A stretch of DNA of 64,000 nucleotides from Acidiferrimicrobium sp. IK (GTDB taxonomy: Bacteria; Actinomycetota; Acidimicrobiia; Acidimicrobiales; Palsa-688), in contig NZ_JAIMCB010000004.1 in the NCBI RefSeq assembly GCF_025499425.1, positions 186,001 to 250,000 on the forward strand, read 5' to 3'. The translations under genes were made by a program, and so were the position numbers. Shown here in pieces: positions 7,737-17,234 of this stretch. Under the pieces are notes generated by a model. It worked only from the letters and a program-made list of their open reading frames with translations. It did no database searches and was not told the DNA's origin. Within the stretch, counting starts at the first letter, position 1; every line of letters starts with the position of its first letter.

Positions 7737-9008
7737 ATGTTCCGCAGGCCCCTGCCGATCAACGCCAAGCTCGTCGGGGCGATCGCCGTCGCGGTGTTCG
7801 TCCTCGCCGCCTACATCGGCTACACCGCTATCAGCGGGCCGCCGTTCTACCCGTACTCCTACGTGACGATCCACTACAAGACGGCGTCCAATGTCGTGAT
7901 CCACTCCGACGTCCGGATCAACACCGAACGCGTCGGGCAGGTGTCAAAGGTCGCCTACCGCAACGGCCAAGCGGTGGTGACCGCCCAGATGAACCCCGGG
8001 ACCAAGATCTACAAGAACGCGTCGGCCAGCATCGGGGCGGTGTCGCCGCTCGGGACCGAATACGTCGAGATCAACCCGGGGACGCCGTCGGCGGGTCCGG
8101 CCCCCGCCGGCGGGATCCCCGTCGGGCGGACCACCGAACCCGTCGAGATCGACACGGTTCTCAGCATCCTCAACCCGAAGGTGTCGCAGTCGCTCAGCAC
8201 CGCCATCCAGACCCTCGGCACCGGTGTCGCCGGTGAAGGACAGAACATCAACGACCTGATCGGCGCGTCGCCCACCCTCCTGCCCAACCTGGGCACGACG
8301 ATGTCCACGCTGGCCGACCCCTCCACCAACCTGACCGGGCTGATCGACGCCACCAACCTCCTCTCGACCCGTTTCGCTGGGCGGACCCAGCAGCTCGCGG
8401 CGCTCCTCGGGCAGATGGACACCACCCTCCAGGCGGTCAACGTCAATGACACCACCGCTTTGCGCCAGACGCTCTCCAGTACCGCCCCTGCGCTGACCGC
8501 CGCGGTCCCTGCCCTCCAGGCCCTGACCTCGGCGGCGGCCGCCACCGGGAACGCGCTCACCACGCTTCGCCCAGGCCTGGCTGCGGCCGGCGCCGGTACG
8601 CCGGCACTGCGGTCACTGCTACGCGACGGGGTCCAGCCCCTCGAGCGGGTCCCCGGCGTCTCGCAGCAAGCCACCCCGGCGTTCAACGACCTGGCTGGCA
8701 CCAATGCGCAGCTCGAGCGACCGGTGGCGCCGTTCCTCGCCCAGCTGATTAACCAGTCGCAGCCGCTGCTCAGCTACCTGGCGCCGTACTCGGTGGACAT
8801 CTTCTCGCTGTTCTCCAACCTGTCCTCGGCGCTGTCGCAGGGCAACGCCGATGGCAAGTGGCTGCGCATCGACCTGACCGAGCAGGGTGAGGCGCTCGGC
8901 GGGGCGGCCGGCTCGCCAGCCGCCCTCTCCGCAGCCACGCAGTGCCGCGACCCGTACCCGGCTCCCGGCCAGGCCTACCAGGACGTCAAGACCGGAGCAT
9001 GCCCGTGA
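7737..9008 (+). CDS. mceC: Mce protein, third of six
   Basis: The shortest Mce subunit here (423 residues). Anchor at about 11-32, MCE domain about 40-116 with SPLGTEYVEI, and a helical region with repeated Ala/Leu/Thr segments to about 340. The cysteines C403 and C422 sit at the very C-terminus. The ATG immediately follows the upstream TAG. The end of the frame contains the ribosome-binding site of the next gene (GGAG at 8994-8997). Confidence 0.92.
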   Translation: MFRRPLPINAKLVGAIAVAVFVLAAYIGYTAISGPPFYPYSYVTIHYKTASNVVIHSDVRINTERVGQVSKVAYRNGQAVVTAQMNPGTKIYKNASASIGAVSPLGTEYVEINPGTPSAGPAPAGGIPVGRTTEPVEIDTVLSILNPKVSQSLSTAIQTLGTGVAGEGQNINDLIGASPTLLPNLGTTMSTLADPSTNLTGLIDATNLLSTRFAGRTQQLAALLGQMDTTLQAVNVNDTTALRQTLSSTAPALTAAVPALQALTSAAAATGNALTTLRPGLAAAGAGTPALRSLLRDGVQPLERVPGVSQQATPAFNDLAGTNAQLERPVAPFLAQLINQSQPLLSYLAPYSVDIFSLFSNLSSALSQGNADGKWLRIDLTEQGEALGGAAGSPAALSAATQCRDPYPAPGQAYQDVKTGACP

Positions 9009-10405
9009 AGCTCCCCGCCGTCCGCCGCAAGAGCGGCCCCTCCAGCGCGAGGCGCCGGCACCCGATCCGGATCGGGATCGTCTTCGCCTTGGTGGTCCTC
9101 GTGGGGTTCACCGCGGCGTTCGAGAAGCACCGGATCCTGACCGACATCAAAAGCGGCCGGACGGTAAGCGCCGAGTTCCCCCGCCAGTACCTGCTCAAGC
9201 CGTACCTGACCCAGGTCAAGATCGCGGGCGTGGTCGTCGGCACCGTCACAGGCGTCACCCACAACCCGAGCGGTGCGCTGGTCACCATGAAGCTCTACGG
9301 ATCCAACGCCGCCAAGCTCGGTACCGCCCCGACCGCCGCCATCCGTCTCACGACGCTGCTCGGAGGCAACACGTTCGTGCAGCTGACGCCGGGCGGTTCG
9401 AGCGGCTCGCCGCAGGGCACCATCCCCGTCTCTCGCAGCACGGTGCCGGTCTACTTCGACAACATCTTGGACTCGATCACCCCCCCGGCGCAGCAGGGCA
9501 TCAAGAAGTTCGTCAACCAGACCGACCTCAGCCTGCGCAACGGCGGGACGCAGTCAGCCGCCGCGGTGTTCGCCAAGGCCCCCGGCGCGTTGGTGCCGAC
9601 CGGGCAGGTCCTAAACGCCCTCCAAGGCGAACAGCCCGGCGACCTGACCAACCTGATCGCCGGCCTGTCCAAGACCGACACCACCCTCACCGCACAGATG
9701 GGCCAGATCGAGTCGGTGGTCGACGGCCTGGGAACGTTCTCCAGCACCCTCGGCCAGGAAAGCCCGGCGCTGGCGCAGACCATCGCCAACCTGCCGGTCA
9801 ACGAGCACAACACCCAGCTGGGGCTGGTGGCGCTGGACAGCACCCTCAACGAACTGGACATCACCGCCGGGGTCTCCCGGCCGGCGGCCCAGCAGCTGAC
9901 CCAGCTGCTGATCCAGTCCCAGCCGACCCTGGTCGACGCCGCCCCGGTCCTGGCCCAGCTCAACCCGTTCCTCGCCGACACCACTCCGCTGCTCCAGCAG
10001 CTGGTGCCGACGGTGGGCTCCGCGACCACCATCGTCAACAACATCCGGGGCCCGGTGCTCGACCACCTAAACGGCGTCGGGCCGAACCATCAGCCCGCCA
10101 CCAGCGCCAACGGCCGGCCGATCCCCGCGTTCTTGCCCCAGCTGACCGCCATGCAGCACGTCGAGCTGCAGAAGCCGGCCACCTTGTACCAGGAGATGGG
10201 CTACACCTTCGCCGGTTTGGACTCGGTCACGTCCCTCTACGACGGCACCGGTCACGGCCCGGAGGTCATCCTCGGGATCGGTCCCCAGGGCATCCCGGGA
10301 TTCTCGACCAACGGCGTTGGCAGCAGCACCAACGGCACCTACCAGACCGGCACTGGGTGCGGCGCCGAGACCTGCCCGACCGCCGGCAACCAGGTGACGC
10401 CGTGA
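9005..10405 (+). CDS. mceD: Mce protein, fourth of six
   Basis: Mce subunit of about 466 residues: basic N-terminus, anchor at about 20-38, divergent MCE domain (TTLLGGNTFVQL instead of LLGE.YVEL), helical region, and a Gly/Asn/Thr-rich tail with C452 and C457. I chose GTG 9005 because GGAG lies 7 nt upstream and the start overlaps the previous stop as GTGA, the junction style of this operon. ATG 8999, two codons earlier, is the alternative. A 52-nt gap follows, the largest between the mce genes. Confidence 0.9.
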   Translation: MKLPAVRRKSGPSSARRRHPIRIGIVFALVVLVGFTAAFEKHRILTDIKSGRTVSAEFPRQYLLKPYLTQVKIAGVVVGTVTGVTHNPSGALVTMKLYGSNAAKLGTAPTAAIRLTTLLGGNTFVQLTPGGSSGSPQGTIPVSRSTVPVYFDNILDSITPPAQQGIKKFVNQTDLSLRNGGTQSAAAVFAKAPGALVPTGQVLNALQGEQPGDLTNLIAGLSKTDTTLTAQMGQIESVVDGLGTFSSTLGQESPALAQTIANLPVNEHNTQLGLVALDSTLNELDITAGVSRPAAQQLTQLLIQSQPTLVDAAPVLAQLNPFLADTTPLLQQLVPTVGSATTIVNNIRGPVLDHLNGVGPNHQPATSANGRPIPAFLPQLTAMQHVELQKPATLYQEMGYTFAGLDSVTSLYDGTGHGPEVILGIGPQGIPGFSTNGVGSSTNGTYQTGTGCGAETCPTAGNQVTP

Positions 10406-10457
10406 CCGACGGCGAACCAGTGAGCGGAACCGACGCCCAGACGAGGAGGGTGGACGC

Positions 10458-11858
10458 GTGAGCACGATATCCATCCACCGCAGGGAGGGCCGACGCAAAG
10501 GCGGCCGGCTGCGCGGCATACGCACCTACCTGGGGTCACGGCCGGGGCTGGGGCGCAACCTGTTCACGATCATCGCTGCCATCGTCGTCGGCTTGGTGGT
10601 CGCGGTGTTCATCATCTCCCAGGAGCAGCTGATCCTGCCCTGGCAGCACGAGCGCACCATCTACGCGGTGTTCAGCGACGCGTCTGCCATCGCCCCCGGC
10701 CAGCACCAAGAGGTCCGGGTGGCGGGGGTGCACGTCGGCCAGATCGGCAACGCGTCGGTCACCAAAGGCGGCGACGCCAAGGTCGGCATGGAGATCACCG
10801 ACTCGAGCCTCAAGGTGTACGCCAACGCCACCGCTCTCCTGCAGGCCAAGACCCCGCTCAACGAGATGTACATCTCCCTCAACCCAGGCACGCCCGCCGC
10901 CCCGCTGCTCAAAAGCGGCCAGACGATCCCAGTCGCCCAGACCCAGTCGCCGGTGGAGATCGACCAGATCCTCCAGCACCTCGGGCCCAACCAACAAAAC
11001 GCTCAGCGCATCTTGCTGTCGGAGACCAACATCGCTTTGGACAACGCGTCGCAGTCGATCCCGAAGGACCTCACCTCGGCCAGCAACGGCCTGAGCTCGC
11101 TGCAGCCCGTCGCCGCAGCGCTGGCGACCCGCCAAAGCGAGATCAAGCAGCTGGTCACCACCCTGAACCAGATCGCGCAGGCGATCGGCGGAAACGACGC
11201 CCGCCTGGCGTCGCTGATCACCCACGCCCAGACCACCCTCACCACGCTGTCGGCCAACAACACCGACCTGCAAAAGACGCTGGCCGCCCTGCCGGGCACC
11301 ACCGATGCTCTGGGCACCTCGCTCGGCAAGGTCCAGGCCTTGAGCGGGCAGCTGAACCCGTTCCTCGACAACCTGCGGGCGGCCGACGGCGTCTTGCCCG
11401 GAGCGCTGAACAAGCTGACCACCACCCTCAACCAGCTCAAGCCGGTCGTGGACGAGCTGGGACCGGTGATCACGACCGGCACGCCGGTGGTCAACTCGGC
11501 CCGCTCCTTGCTGGTGGACGCCAACCCGGCCCTGGCCAACCTCACCCACGTCACGCCCCTGCTCAACCCGATCACCGCCTACCTCGGCTACGACGCCCCG
11601 TGGCTGCAAGGGTTCTTTTTCCACACCGCCAGCGTCGGCAGCCTCACGGTCAACACCCCCAACGGCCGCCAGCAGGTCATCAGGGCCGTGGTCGGCTCGG
11701 GGTCTGGGACCCTCAACTTCCTCGGCGGCGCCTGCTCGGTGCTCGGGCCCTCCGGCAGCAGCCTGATCTCGACGATCGGCTCGGTGGTCAAGGCCCTGCC
11801 GCAGTCCCCGCTGCCGATCAGCAGCTACCTCCCGGCCGCCTGCGGAGGTAACGGCTGA
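10458..11858 (+). CDS. mceE: Mce protein, fifth of six
   Basis: Mce subunit of 466 residues with a longer basic N-terminus (about 33 residues), anchor at about 35-55, MCE domain about 66-140 ending TPLNEMYISL, and a helical region to about 390. The cysteines are C426 and C462. In mycobacterial operons the fifth Mce is usually a lipoprotein, but this one has no lipobox, so its anchoring differs. The GTG start has an excellent ribosome-binding site (gaggaggg, 10443-10450), so translation can re-initiate after the 52-nt gap. Confidence 0.91.
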   Translation: MSTISIHRREGRRKGGRLRGIRTYLGSRPGLGRNLFTIIAAIVVGLVVAVFIISQEQLILPWQHERTIYAVFSDASAIAPGQHQEVRVAGVHVGQIGNASVTKGGDAKVGMEITDSSLKVYANATALLQAKTPLNEMYISLNPGTPAAPLLKSGQTIPVAQTQSPVEIDQILQHLGPNQQNAQRILLSETNIALDNASQSIPKDLTSASNGLSSLQPVAAALATRQSEIKQLVTTLNQIAQAIGGNDARLASLITHAQTTLTTLSANNTDLQKTLAALPGTTDALGTSLGKVQALSGQLNPFLDNLRAADGVLPGALNKLTTTLNQLKPVVDELGPVITTGTPVVNSARSLLVDANPALANLTHVTPLLNPITAYLGYDAPWLQGFFFHTASVGSLTVNTPNGRQQVIRAVVGSGSGTLNFLGGACSVLGPSGSSLISTIGSVVKALPQSPLPISSYLPAACGGNG

Positions 11859-13192
11859 TGCGCTACTCCGCCCGCACCCTCAACGGCCTGCGCACCGGTG
11901 TGGTCGCGGTGTTCGTGGTCGGCATGCTCGCCATCTTCGGCGTGCTCTACGTCAAGTTCGGCGGCTCGATCCCCGGCGTCACCGGCAAGGGCTACAAGCT
12001 GACCGCCCAGTTCCAAAACGTCCAAAACCTGGTCAGCGACAGCGACGTCGAGATGGCCGGCGTTCCCGTCGGCAAGGTCCTGTCGGTCAGCCGGGCCGCC
12101 GGTCACGTCGACGTCCTCATGAACCTGACGAAGAACGTGCCCCTCCACGACGGGGTGACGGTCCAGATCCGCCCGAAGACCCTGCTCAACGAGACCTACG
12201 TCCAGATCACCGACGGCAACGGCGCAGCGATGCCGAGCCACAGCACGGTCGGCCTCGCGTCGGTGCGCAACCAGACCACCCTCAACGACATCCTCAACAC
12301 CTTCAACGGCCCGACCAGGCAGGCCACCGGACAGCTCATCACCGAGCTGCAGCAGGCCACGGCTAGCCAGGGCGACAACCTCAACCAGATCTTCGGTGCG
12401 CTGGGCGACGTCGGCCGCAACGGCCAGACCGTGTTCGACATCCTGGCCAACCAGTCGAGCGACCTGCAGCAGCTGGTCAAACAGACCGCGACGCTCGTTG
12501 GCGTGCTCGACGAGGGCCAGGGCCAGATCGGGCAGCTGGTCACCTCCGCGCAGCAGGTCAACCAGACCACCGCCAACGCGCAGGCCGCGGTCGCCGCGAC
12601 CATCGAGTCGCTCCCCGGGCTGATGCAGTCGATCCACGGCGCTGCCGGCAGCGTGACGCAGCTGTCGACGACTCTCCAGCCCATCGCCACCAACCTGCAA
12701 TCGTCGGCCGGCGACCTCAACTACGACCTGGTCAACCTGCCGCCGCTGACCAGCCAGCTCGACGCCCTCCAGCCGACGCTCAACAGTTCCCTGGTCGAGG
12801 CTCCCGCAACCCTCGGGCCGGTGCAGACCACCGCCACCCAGGTCGACCAGCTGCTCCCGTCGCTGGCCTACACCCTCTCCGACCTGGACCCGATGGTCGC
12901 CTACCTCGCCCCCTACAACCGGGATATCGCCGCCTTCGCCTCCAACTTCGGGGCGGCAGTGGCGCACTGCGACACCGGCCCCGGGACCTGCGGTCCCGGC
13001 AAGGAGCCGACCGCCGCGCTGGCCGAGCCGCTGATTAACGCCAACACCTTGCAGACCCCGACAGCCCAGCAGACCCTGGCCCCCGGGCTCAGCGCCAACG
13101 CCAACCCCCTCCCGGGCACCAGCAACGGCACCGGGCAGTCGCCGGCGCCGGCGCCGCCCAACTACACCCGGGTCCAGCGCCTCAAGTACTGA
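11858..13192 (+). CDS. mceF: Mce protein, sixth of six
   Basis: Last Mce subunit (444 residues): anchor at about 12-32, MCE domain about 45-117 with TLLNETYVQI, then an amphipathic region rich in Gln, Thr and Leu to about 345. C371 and C378 are the only cysteines. The tail is Pro/Asn/Gly-rich and ends in a basic RVQRLKY. Its ATG overlaps the upstream stop. The 94-nt gap that follows contains ggggggaggag but no clear promoter, so read-through into the RND gene is likely. Confidence 0.92.
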   Translation: MRYSARTLNGLRTGVVAVFVVGMLAIFGVLYVKFGGSIPGVTGKGYKLTAQFQNVQNLVSDSDVEMAGVPVGKVLSVSRAAGHVDVLMNLTKNVPLHDGVTVQIRPKTLLNETYVQITDGNGAAMPSHSTVGLASVRNQTTLNDILNTFNGPTRQATGQLITELQQATASQGDNLNQIFGALGDVGRNGQTVFDILANQSSDLQQLVKQTATLVGVLDEGQGQIGQLVTSAQQVNQTTANAQAAVAATIESLPGLMQSIHGAAGSVTQLSTTLQPIATNLQSSAGDLNYDLVNLPPLTSQLDALQPTLNSSLVEAPATLGPVQTTATQVDQLLPSLAYTLSDLDPMVAYLAPYNRDIAAFASNFGAAVAHCDTGPGTCGPGKEPTAALAEPLINANTLQTPTAQQTLAPGLSANANPLPGTSNGTGQSPAPAPPNYTRVQRLKY

Positions 13193-13286
13193 CCCGTCCG
13201 GGCCACCGGACGCGCCGTGCGGGCCACCGTCCCCGCAGCGGGAGTCGGGGGGAGGAGCCCGGGGCCGCCGAGCCGAAACTACAGGC

Positions 13287-15677
13287 GTGACCCGCCGCTC
13301 CCGGCCCAACCGCAGGCGACGCCCGGCCCTGCGCCGGCCGTCGCCTCGGCGCGTGGCCGCCGCAGTCGACCCGAGGCGGCTGACCCTGCGGGCGCTGGCC
13401 GTGACCGTGGCGGTCCTGGCGGTGCTCGGCACCACCGGCGTCGGGCTGAGCCGGATCCGTCTCGACACGACCATCGCGTCGTTCCTGCCGGGCGGGGACC
13501 GCACGGTGCGCACCCTCAACGCCGAGCAGACCGCTTTCGGCGCCGACCCGATCGCGCTGCTCTTGACCTCGAAGCAGCCGGTCGGGCTGCTCTCCGGCAC
13601 GCCGCTTCGCGACGAGATCGCCCTGGAGAGCAAGCTGGCGTCGCTGCCCGACGTCGCCGTGGTGTACGGGCCGGGCACGACCCTCAACGAGATCACCATC
13701 AGCCTGCAAAACGTGCTGGTGGACATCTCCGGCAAGCGCGACGCCCTGATCGCCCAGGCCGAGCAGGCGGCCAAAGCCGCCGGCCAGCCGCCGGCCGCGC
13801 AGCAAGCCGCCGGGAAGGCCGCAGTGGCGCAGTTCGATCTCCGCTACGGGGCGCTGCTCGCCAAAGGCCTCCGGATCGGCCTGCCGTCGATCCAGAACAC
13901 GGCTCTGGGCAAGACCGTCTTTCTCGGCGCTGACGGGCAGGCCCAGCCGGCGTTCCGGTGGTTGGTGCCCGACGCCACCCACGAGTCGATCCTGGTCCGT
14001 CCGTCGCCCGGGCTCAGCCAGGCCCGGACCGAGGCGCTGGTGCGGGAGCTGAAGGCTGCGGTGAAGGCGGCCAAGCTGCCGATCTCCGCGTCGGTCGTCA
14101 CCGGCACACCGGTCATCGTCGCGGCGTTCGGAACCGAGATCACCACCGAGCTGCCGATCCTGGCCGGGATCTCGCTGGCCGTCGTGGCCGTCGGGTTCCT
14201 CGTGGTGCGCCGCCGTCGCCCGGTGTGGGAACGGCTCCTGCCGCTCGGGATCGGCTTCGTCGCCACCGGGATCACCATGTCGGCGTTCGGATGGTTGGGG
14301 GCGTCGCTGTCGCTCGGCCTGCTGGCGTTCTTGCCGATCATCCTCGGCGTCGGCACCGACTACCCGATATACGCCCTCCGGCAGGGGCGACCCCGGCTGA
14401 TCCTGGCCACCGCGACCGCCAGCGCCGCCAGCCTGGCTCTCCTCGCGGTCAACCCGCTGCCCTACGTGCGCGACCTCGGCATCGCCCTGGCCGCCGGCCT
14501 GCTCCTCTCCGCGGTGCTCGGCGTGGCCGTCGCCCGCCGCCTCCCGCCGCTGCCGGCCCGGGAAACGGACCGGCGCGACCGGTGCTCCGCCGGGCGTCAG
14601 GACCCGCCGAGCCGACCGCGTCGCCGGCCGGCGTGGGCCGCGCTCGGCGCCCTGGGGGCGGTCGTCGCGCTCGGCGGGTGGGCCGCGCTCGGGACCCTCG
14701 GACTGAACAGCGACCCGGAACGCTTGGCGGCGGGGCTGCCCGCGCTGGAGCAGGGACTGGCCGCGCAGTCGGTGCTCGGCGCGTCGGGCGAGCTGGACGT
14801 GTACGTCCGCGGCGCCGATGTCATGACCCCGGCGTTCCTGTCGTGGTATCAGCAGGCCCAGGACCGGCTGCTGCTGGCGCATGGCGACCAGCTGCGCCCG
14901 ATCGTGTCCCCAGCAACGCTCCTTTCATGGTTGGGCGACCATCCGACCCCCGCGCAGATCACCGCGGCTGACGAGGTGCTCCCCGCCTACCTGACCGACG
15001 CGGCGATCCGAACCGACCACAAGCAGGCCGTGATGGCCTTCGGCGTGCAGCTGGGCAGCCTGGGCAGCGAGTCCGCGCTGATCGCCTCGATCCGCCACAT
15101 CCTTCCTCCGGCCCCGGCGGGGGCGACGGTGTCGATCACCGGGCTGCCCGCGGTCGGTGCCCGCAGCTACGACCTGCTCTCGGGGGACCGTCTCTTGCCC
15201 AACGCCGGTGGCATCGCCGCTTTCGGTGCCGTCCTGGTGGTGTTCCTTCGCCGGCGCCGCACCGCGGTGCTGGCGGTCCTCGCCGCGGTGCTGGCCGCCG
15301 GGTGGGGTTTCGCGCTCCTCCGCCTCACCCACACACCGCTGACCCCTCTCACCGTGTCGCTCGGATCGCTGACCTCCGCGGTCGGCGGGGAGTTCACCGT
15401 CATGGCCGCCTCCGCGTCGCGGGCCGGGCGCTCCCGCCCGTGGTCGGCGGTGATCGGGGCGGGGGCGACGTCCCTGTCGGGCTTCGCGGTCCTCGGCCTG
15501 TCCCACCTGGCGATCCTCCGCCAGTTCGGGATCGTGCTGGCCGGATCGGTCGGCCTGGCCCTGGTCGCGGCGTGGGTCGTGGTCAGCGTCGACAACCAGT
15601 GGAGACAGCCTCGGCAGGTGCCGTCCGGGGAGAGCAACGACAGGCCGATCCCGGCCAGACAGGAGATCTTGGTATGA
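13287..15677 (+). CDS. RND/MMPL-family transporter
   Basis: Inner-membrane RND-superfamily protein of 796 residues with the twofold MMPL layout: TM1 about 33-53, periplasmic domain 1, TM2-6 about 280-430, TM7 about 450-475, periplasmic domain 2, TM8-12 about 640-785. The proton-relay Asp-Tyr pair in TM4 is present (GTDY, D358/Y359). The equivalent TM10 position reads GGEFTV (E702/F703), so the second pair is not Asp-Tyr. The N-terminus is strongly basic. Placed between mceF and the foldase gene, with an ATGA overlap downstream, it probably moves lipid in the same pathway. GTG 13287 has no strong ribosome-binding site. Confidence 0.88.
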   Translation: MTRRSRPNRRRRPALRRPSPRRVAAAVDPRRLTLRALAVTVAVLAVLGTTGVGLSRIRLDTTIASFLPGGDRTVRTLNAEQTAFGADPIALLLTSKQPVGLLSGTPLRDEIALESKLASLPDVAVVYGPGTTLNEITISLQNVLVDISGKRDALIAQAEQAAKAAGQPPAAQQAAGKAAVAQFDLRYGALLAKGLRIGLPSIQNTALGKTVFLGADGQAQPAFRWLVPDATHESILVRPSPGLSQARTEALVRELKAAVKAAKLPISASVVTGTPVIVAAFGTEITTELPILAGISLAVVAVGFLVVRRRRPVWERLLPLGIGFVATGITMSAFGWLGASLSLGLLAFLPIILGVGTDYPIYALRQGRPRLILATATASAASLALLAVNPLPYVRDLGIALAAGLLLSAVLGVAVARRLPPLPARETDRRDRCSAGRQDPPSRPRRRPAWAALGALGAVVALGGWAALGTLGLNSDPERLAAGLPALEQGLAAQSVLGASGELDVYVRGADVMTPAFLSWYQQAQDRLLLAHGDQLRPIVSPATLLSWLGDHPTPAQITAADEVLPAYLTDAAIRTDHKQAVMAFGVQLGSLGSESALIASIRHILPPAPAGATVSITGLPAVGARSYDLLSGDRLLPNAGGIAAFGAVLVVFLRRRRTAVLAVLAAVLAAGWGFALLRLTHTPLTPLTVSLGSLTSAVGGEFTVMAASASRAGRSRPWSAVIGAGATSLSGFAVLGLSHLAILRQFGIVLAGSVGLALVAAWVVVSVDNQWRQPRQVPSGESNDRPIPARQEILV

Positions 15678-17227
15678 CCAACGGAGCAGCGCGCGGTGCG
15701 TGGGATCAGCTGGCGAGAGCCCTCGGCACCGCGACCGCAGAGGAGGCGGCACCGGCGACGGTCCCCGCCGGCTGGGACCGTCTACGAGACGCGCTGAGCG
15801 GAACCGGCTCCGGCCCCGCCCCGCACCAGGCTGATGTCGACGAGGTCAGGGCCGCAACGCCGGGAGGCTGGGCCCAGCTGCGCAGCGCGCTGGGCGGGTC
15901 CGCCGCCAACGGCGGGACGGCGACCACGGTGCTGGAACGGCCAGGGTCGGAGAAAGAAGCCGAGGTGGCCGGCGCCGACGCGGTCGTCACCGCCCCGGTG
16001 ACCGCCGAGGCGACCGTCGAGGGCGACGACGCCGGAACCGGCCACGGCGGGGCCGGAGAAAACCGGAGAGGACCCCGGGCCCGGGCCTGGGGCGGCCGGC
16101 GGGCGAAGGCGGCAGCTGCGGTGGTGGCCGCCGCCGCTGTCGCCGGGGGAGTGGTGCTGGCGACCGCCGGGACCGGCAGCGGTCTCCCGGCCGGCGACGC
16201 CTTCTCCGTCAACGGGAAGGCGGTGTCGGTCGCGGACTTCAACAAGGAGCTCTCGGTGCGCCAGACCCTCTATGGGATCACCCCGCCCGCGGCGTCCGAC
16301 CAGGCGAAGTACCACACCTACCTGACCAGCGCGGCCCAGGCCGAAGCGGTCAGCATGCTGCTCGACCAGGTGGCCCCCAAGCAGGGGGTGACCGTCTCCG
16401 CCCAGACCGCGCAAGACAGCCTCAGCAAGGCGATCAGCACCCAGTACGGCGGCGACCAGACGAAGTTCGCCACGGCGCTGTCCTCCGCCGGCCTCAACCA
16501 GGACCAGGTCCTGGCCGAGATCAGCCACAACCTCGTCTACCAGAAGCTCTTCGCCAAGATCATCGGCAGCCCGACGGTCACCGCGGCCCAGATCCAGGCC
16601 TACTTCAACCAGCACCGAGCGCAGCTGGCCGAGCCCGAGACCCGCCAGATCAGCCATATCGTGGTCGCCAGCCAGGCCGCCGCCCAGTCGATCGTCGACC
16701 AGCTGAAGGCCGGGAAACCCTTCGCTGCGCTCGCCGCCTCCCAGTCCCTGGACACCGCGACGAAGGCCAACGGCGGTCAGCTCGGTCTCTACGCCAAAGA
16801 CGACCTCCAAGCCGCTTTCGCCGACGCGGCCTTCGCCGCACCGCCCAACGTGCCCTTCGGGCCGGTCCACGACAGCTCCGGGGCGTGGGATGTCGGGATC
16901 GTCACCGCCGTCCACCCGGCTGCGGCAGCGACGCTCAACGCGACGACGACCACCGCGATCAAGACGGTGCTGACCGACCAAGCCCAGGCTCAGGCGTGGG
17001 ACAGCTGGCTGGGCAAGCAGATCGCGTCCGCTCACATCGTGTACGCAGCCAAGTACAAGCCCCTCAACCCGGACGCCCCGCCGCCCATCCCGGTCCCCAA
17101 CCTGACCGGCGAGACCCTCGCCGGGGTGGGCCCCGCCGCCGGGACCGCCACCTCTTCGGGTACCACCCCGACCGGCTCCGCGTCCGGTACCGGCACCAGC
17201 GCCGGGACCGCACCCGCCGGCGGCTAG
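15674..17227 (+). CDS. membrane-anchored parvulin (SurA/PpiC-type) with three GW repeats
   Basis: Predicted extracytoplasmic peptidyl-prolyl isomerase/foldase of 517 residues. The cytoplasmic N-terminus holds three copies of a W-x2-L-x2-A-L motif: GAWDQLARALG (W10), AGWDRLRDALS (W34) and GGWAQLRSALG (W66). A transmembrane segment lies at about 138-158. A SurA-like N-domain spans about 165-320 and a PpiC rotamase domain about 322-412 (ETRQISHIVV, then GGQLGLY). The tail is Pro, then Gly/Thr/Ser-rich. ATG 15674 overlaps the RND stop as ATGA. A role in folding Mce or RND ectodomains is inferred from position. The GW-like repeats may dock a cytoplasmic partner. Confidence 0.85.
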   Translation: MTNGAARGAWDQLARALGTATAEEAAPATVPAGWDRLRDALSGTGSGPAPHQADVDEVRAATPGGWAQLRSALGGSAANGGTATTVLERPGSEKEAEVAGADAVVTAPVTAEATVEGDDAGTGHGGAGENRRGPRARAWGGRRAKAAAAVVAAAAVAGGVVLATAGTGSGLPAGDAFSVNGKAVSVADFNKELSVRQTLYGITPPAASDQAKYHTYLTSAAQAEAVSMLLDQVAPKQGVTVSAQTAQDSLSKAISTQYGGDQTKFATALSSAGLNQDQVLAEISHNLVYQKLFAKIIGSPTVTAAQIQAYFNQHRAQLAEPETRQISHIVVASQAAAQSIVDQLKAGKPFAALAASQSLDTATKANGGQLGLYAKDDLQAAFADAAFAAPPNVPFGPVHDSSGAWDVGIVTAVHPAAAATLNATTTTAIKTVLTDQAQAQAWDSWLGKQIASAHIVYAAKYKPLNPDAPPPIPVPNLTGETLAGVGPAAGTATSSGTTPTGSASGTGTSAGTAPAGG

Positions 17228-17234
17228 CGGAATC

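Noticed and set aside
8887..10461. 524-codon frame on the + strand overlapping the third to fifth Mce genes
   Set aside because: Arg/Pro-rich composition with no domain; a shadow of the real Mce frame.
10458..11858. Lipoprotein signal on the fifth Mce, as in mycobacterial operons
   Set aside because: The N-terminus has a membrane anchor but no cysteine; its only cysteines are C426 and C462.
11825..13774. Long open frame on the minus strand (649 codons) opposite the last Mce and RND genes
   Set aside because: It is antisense to two clear genes, low-complexity (Gly/Arg/Val/Gln runs) and arises from the GC-rich codon bias. Similar long antisense frames oppose most genes here.
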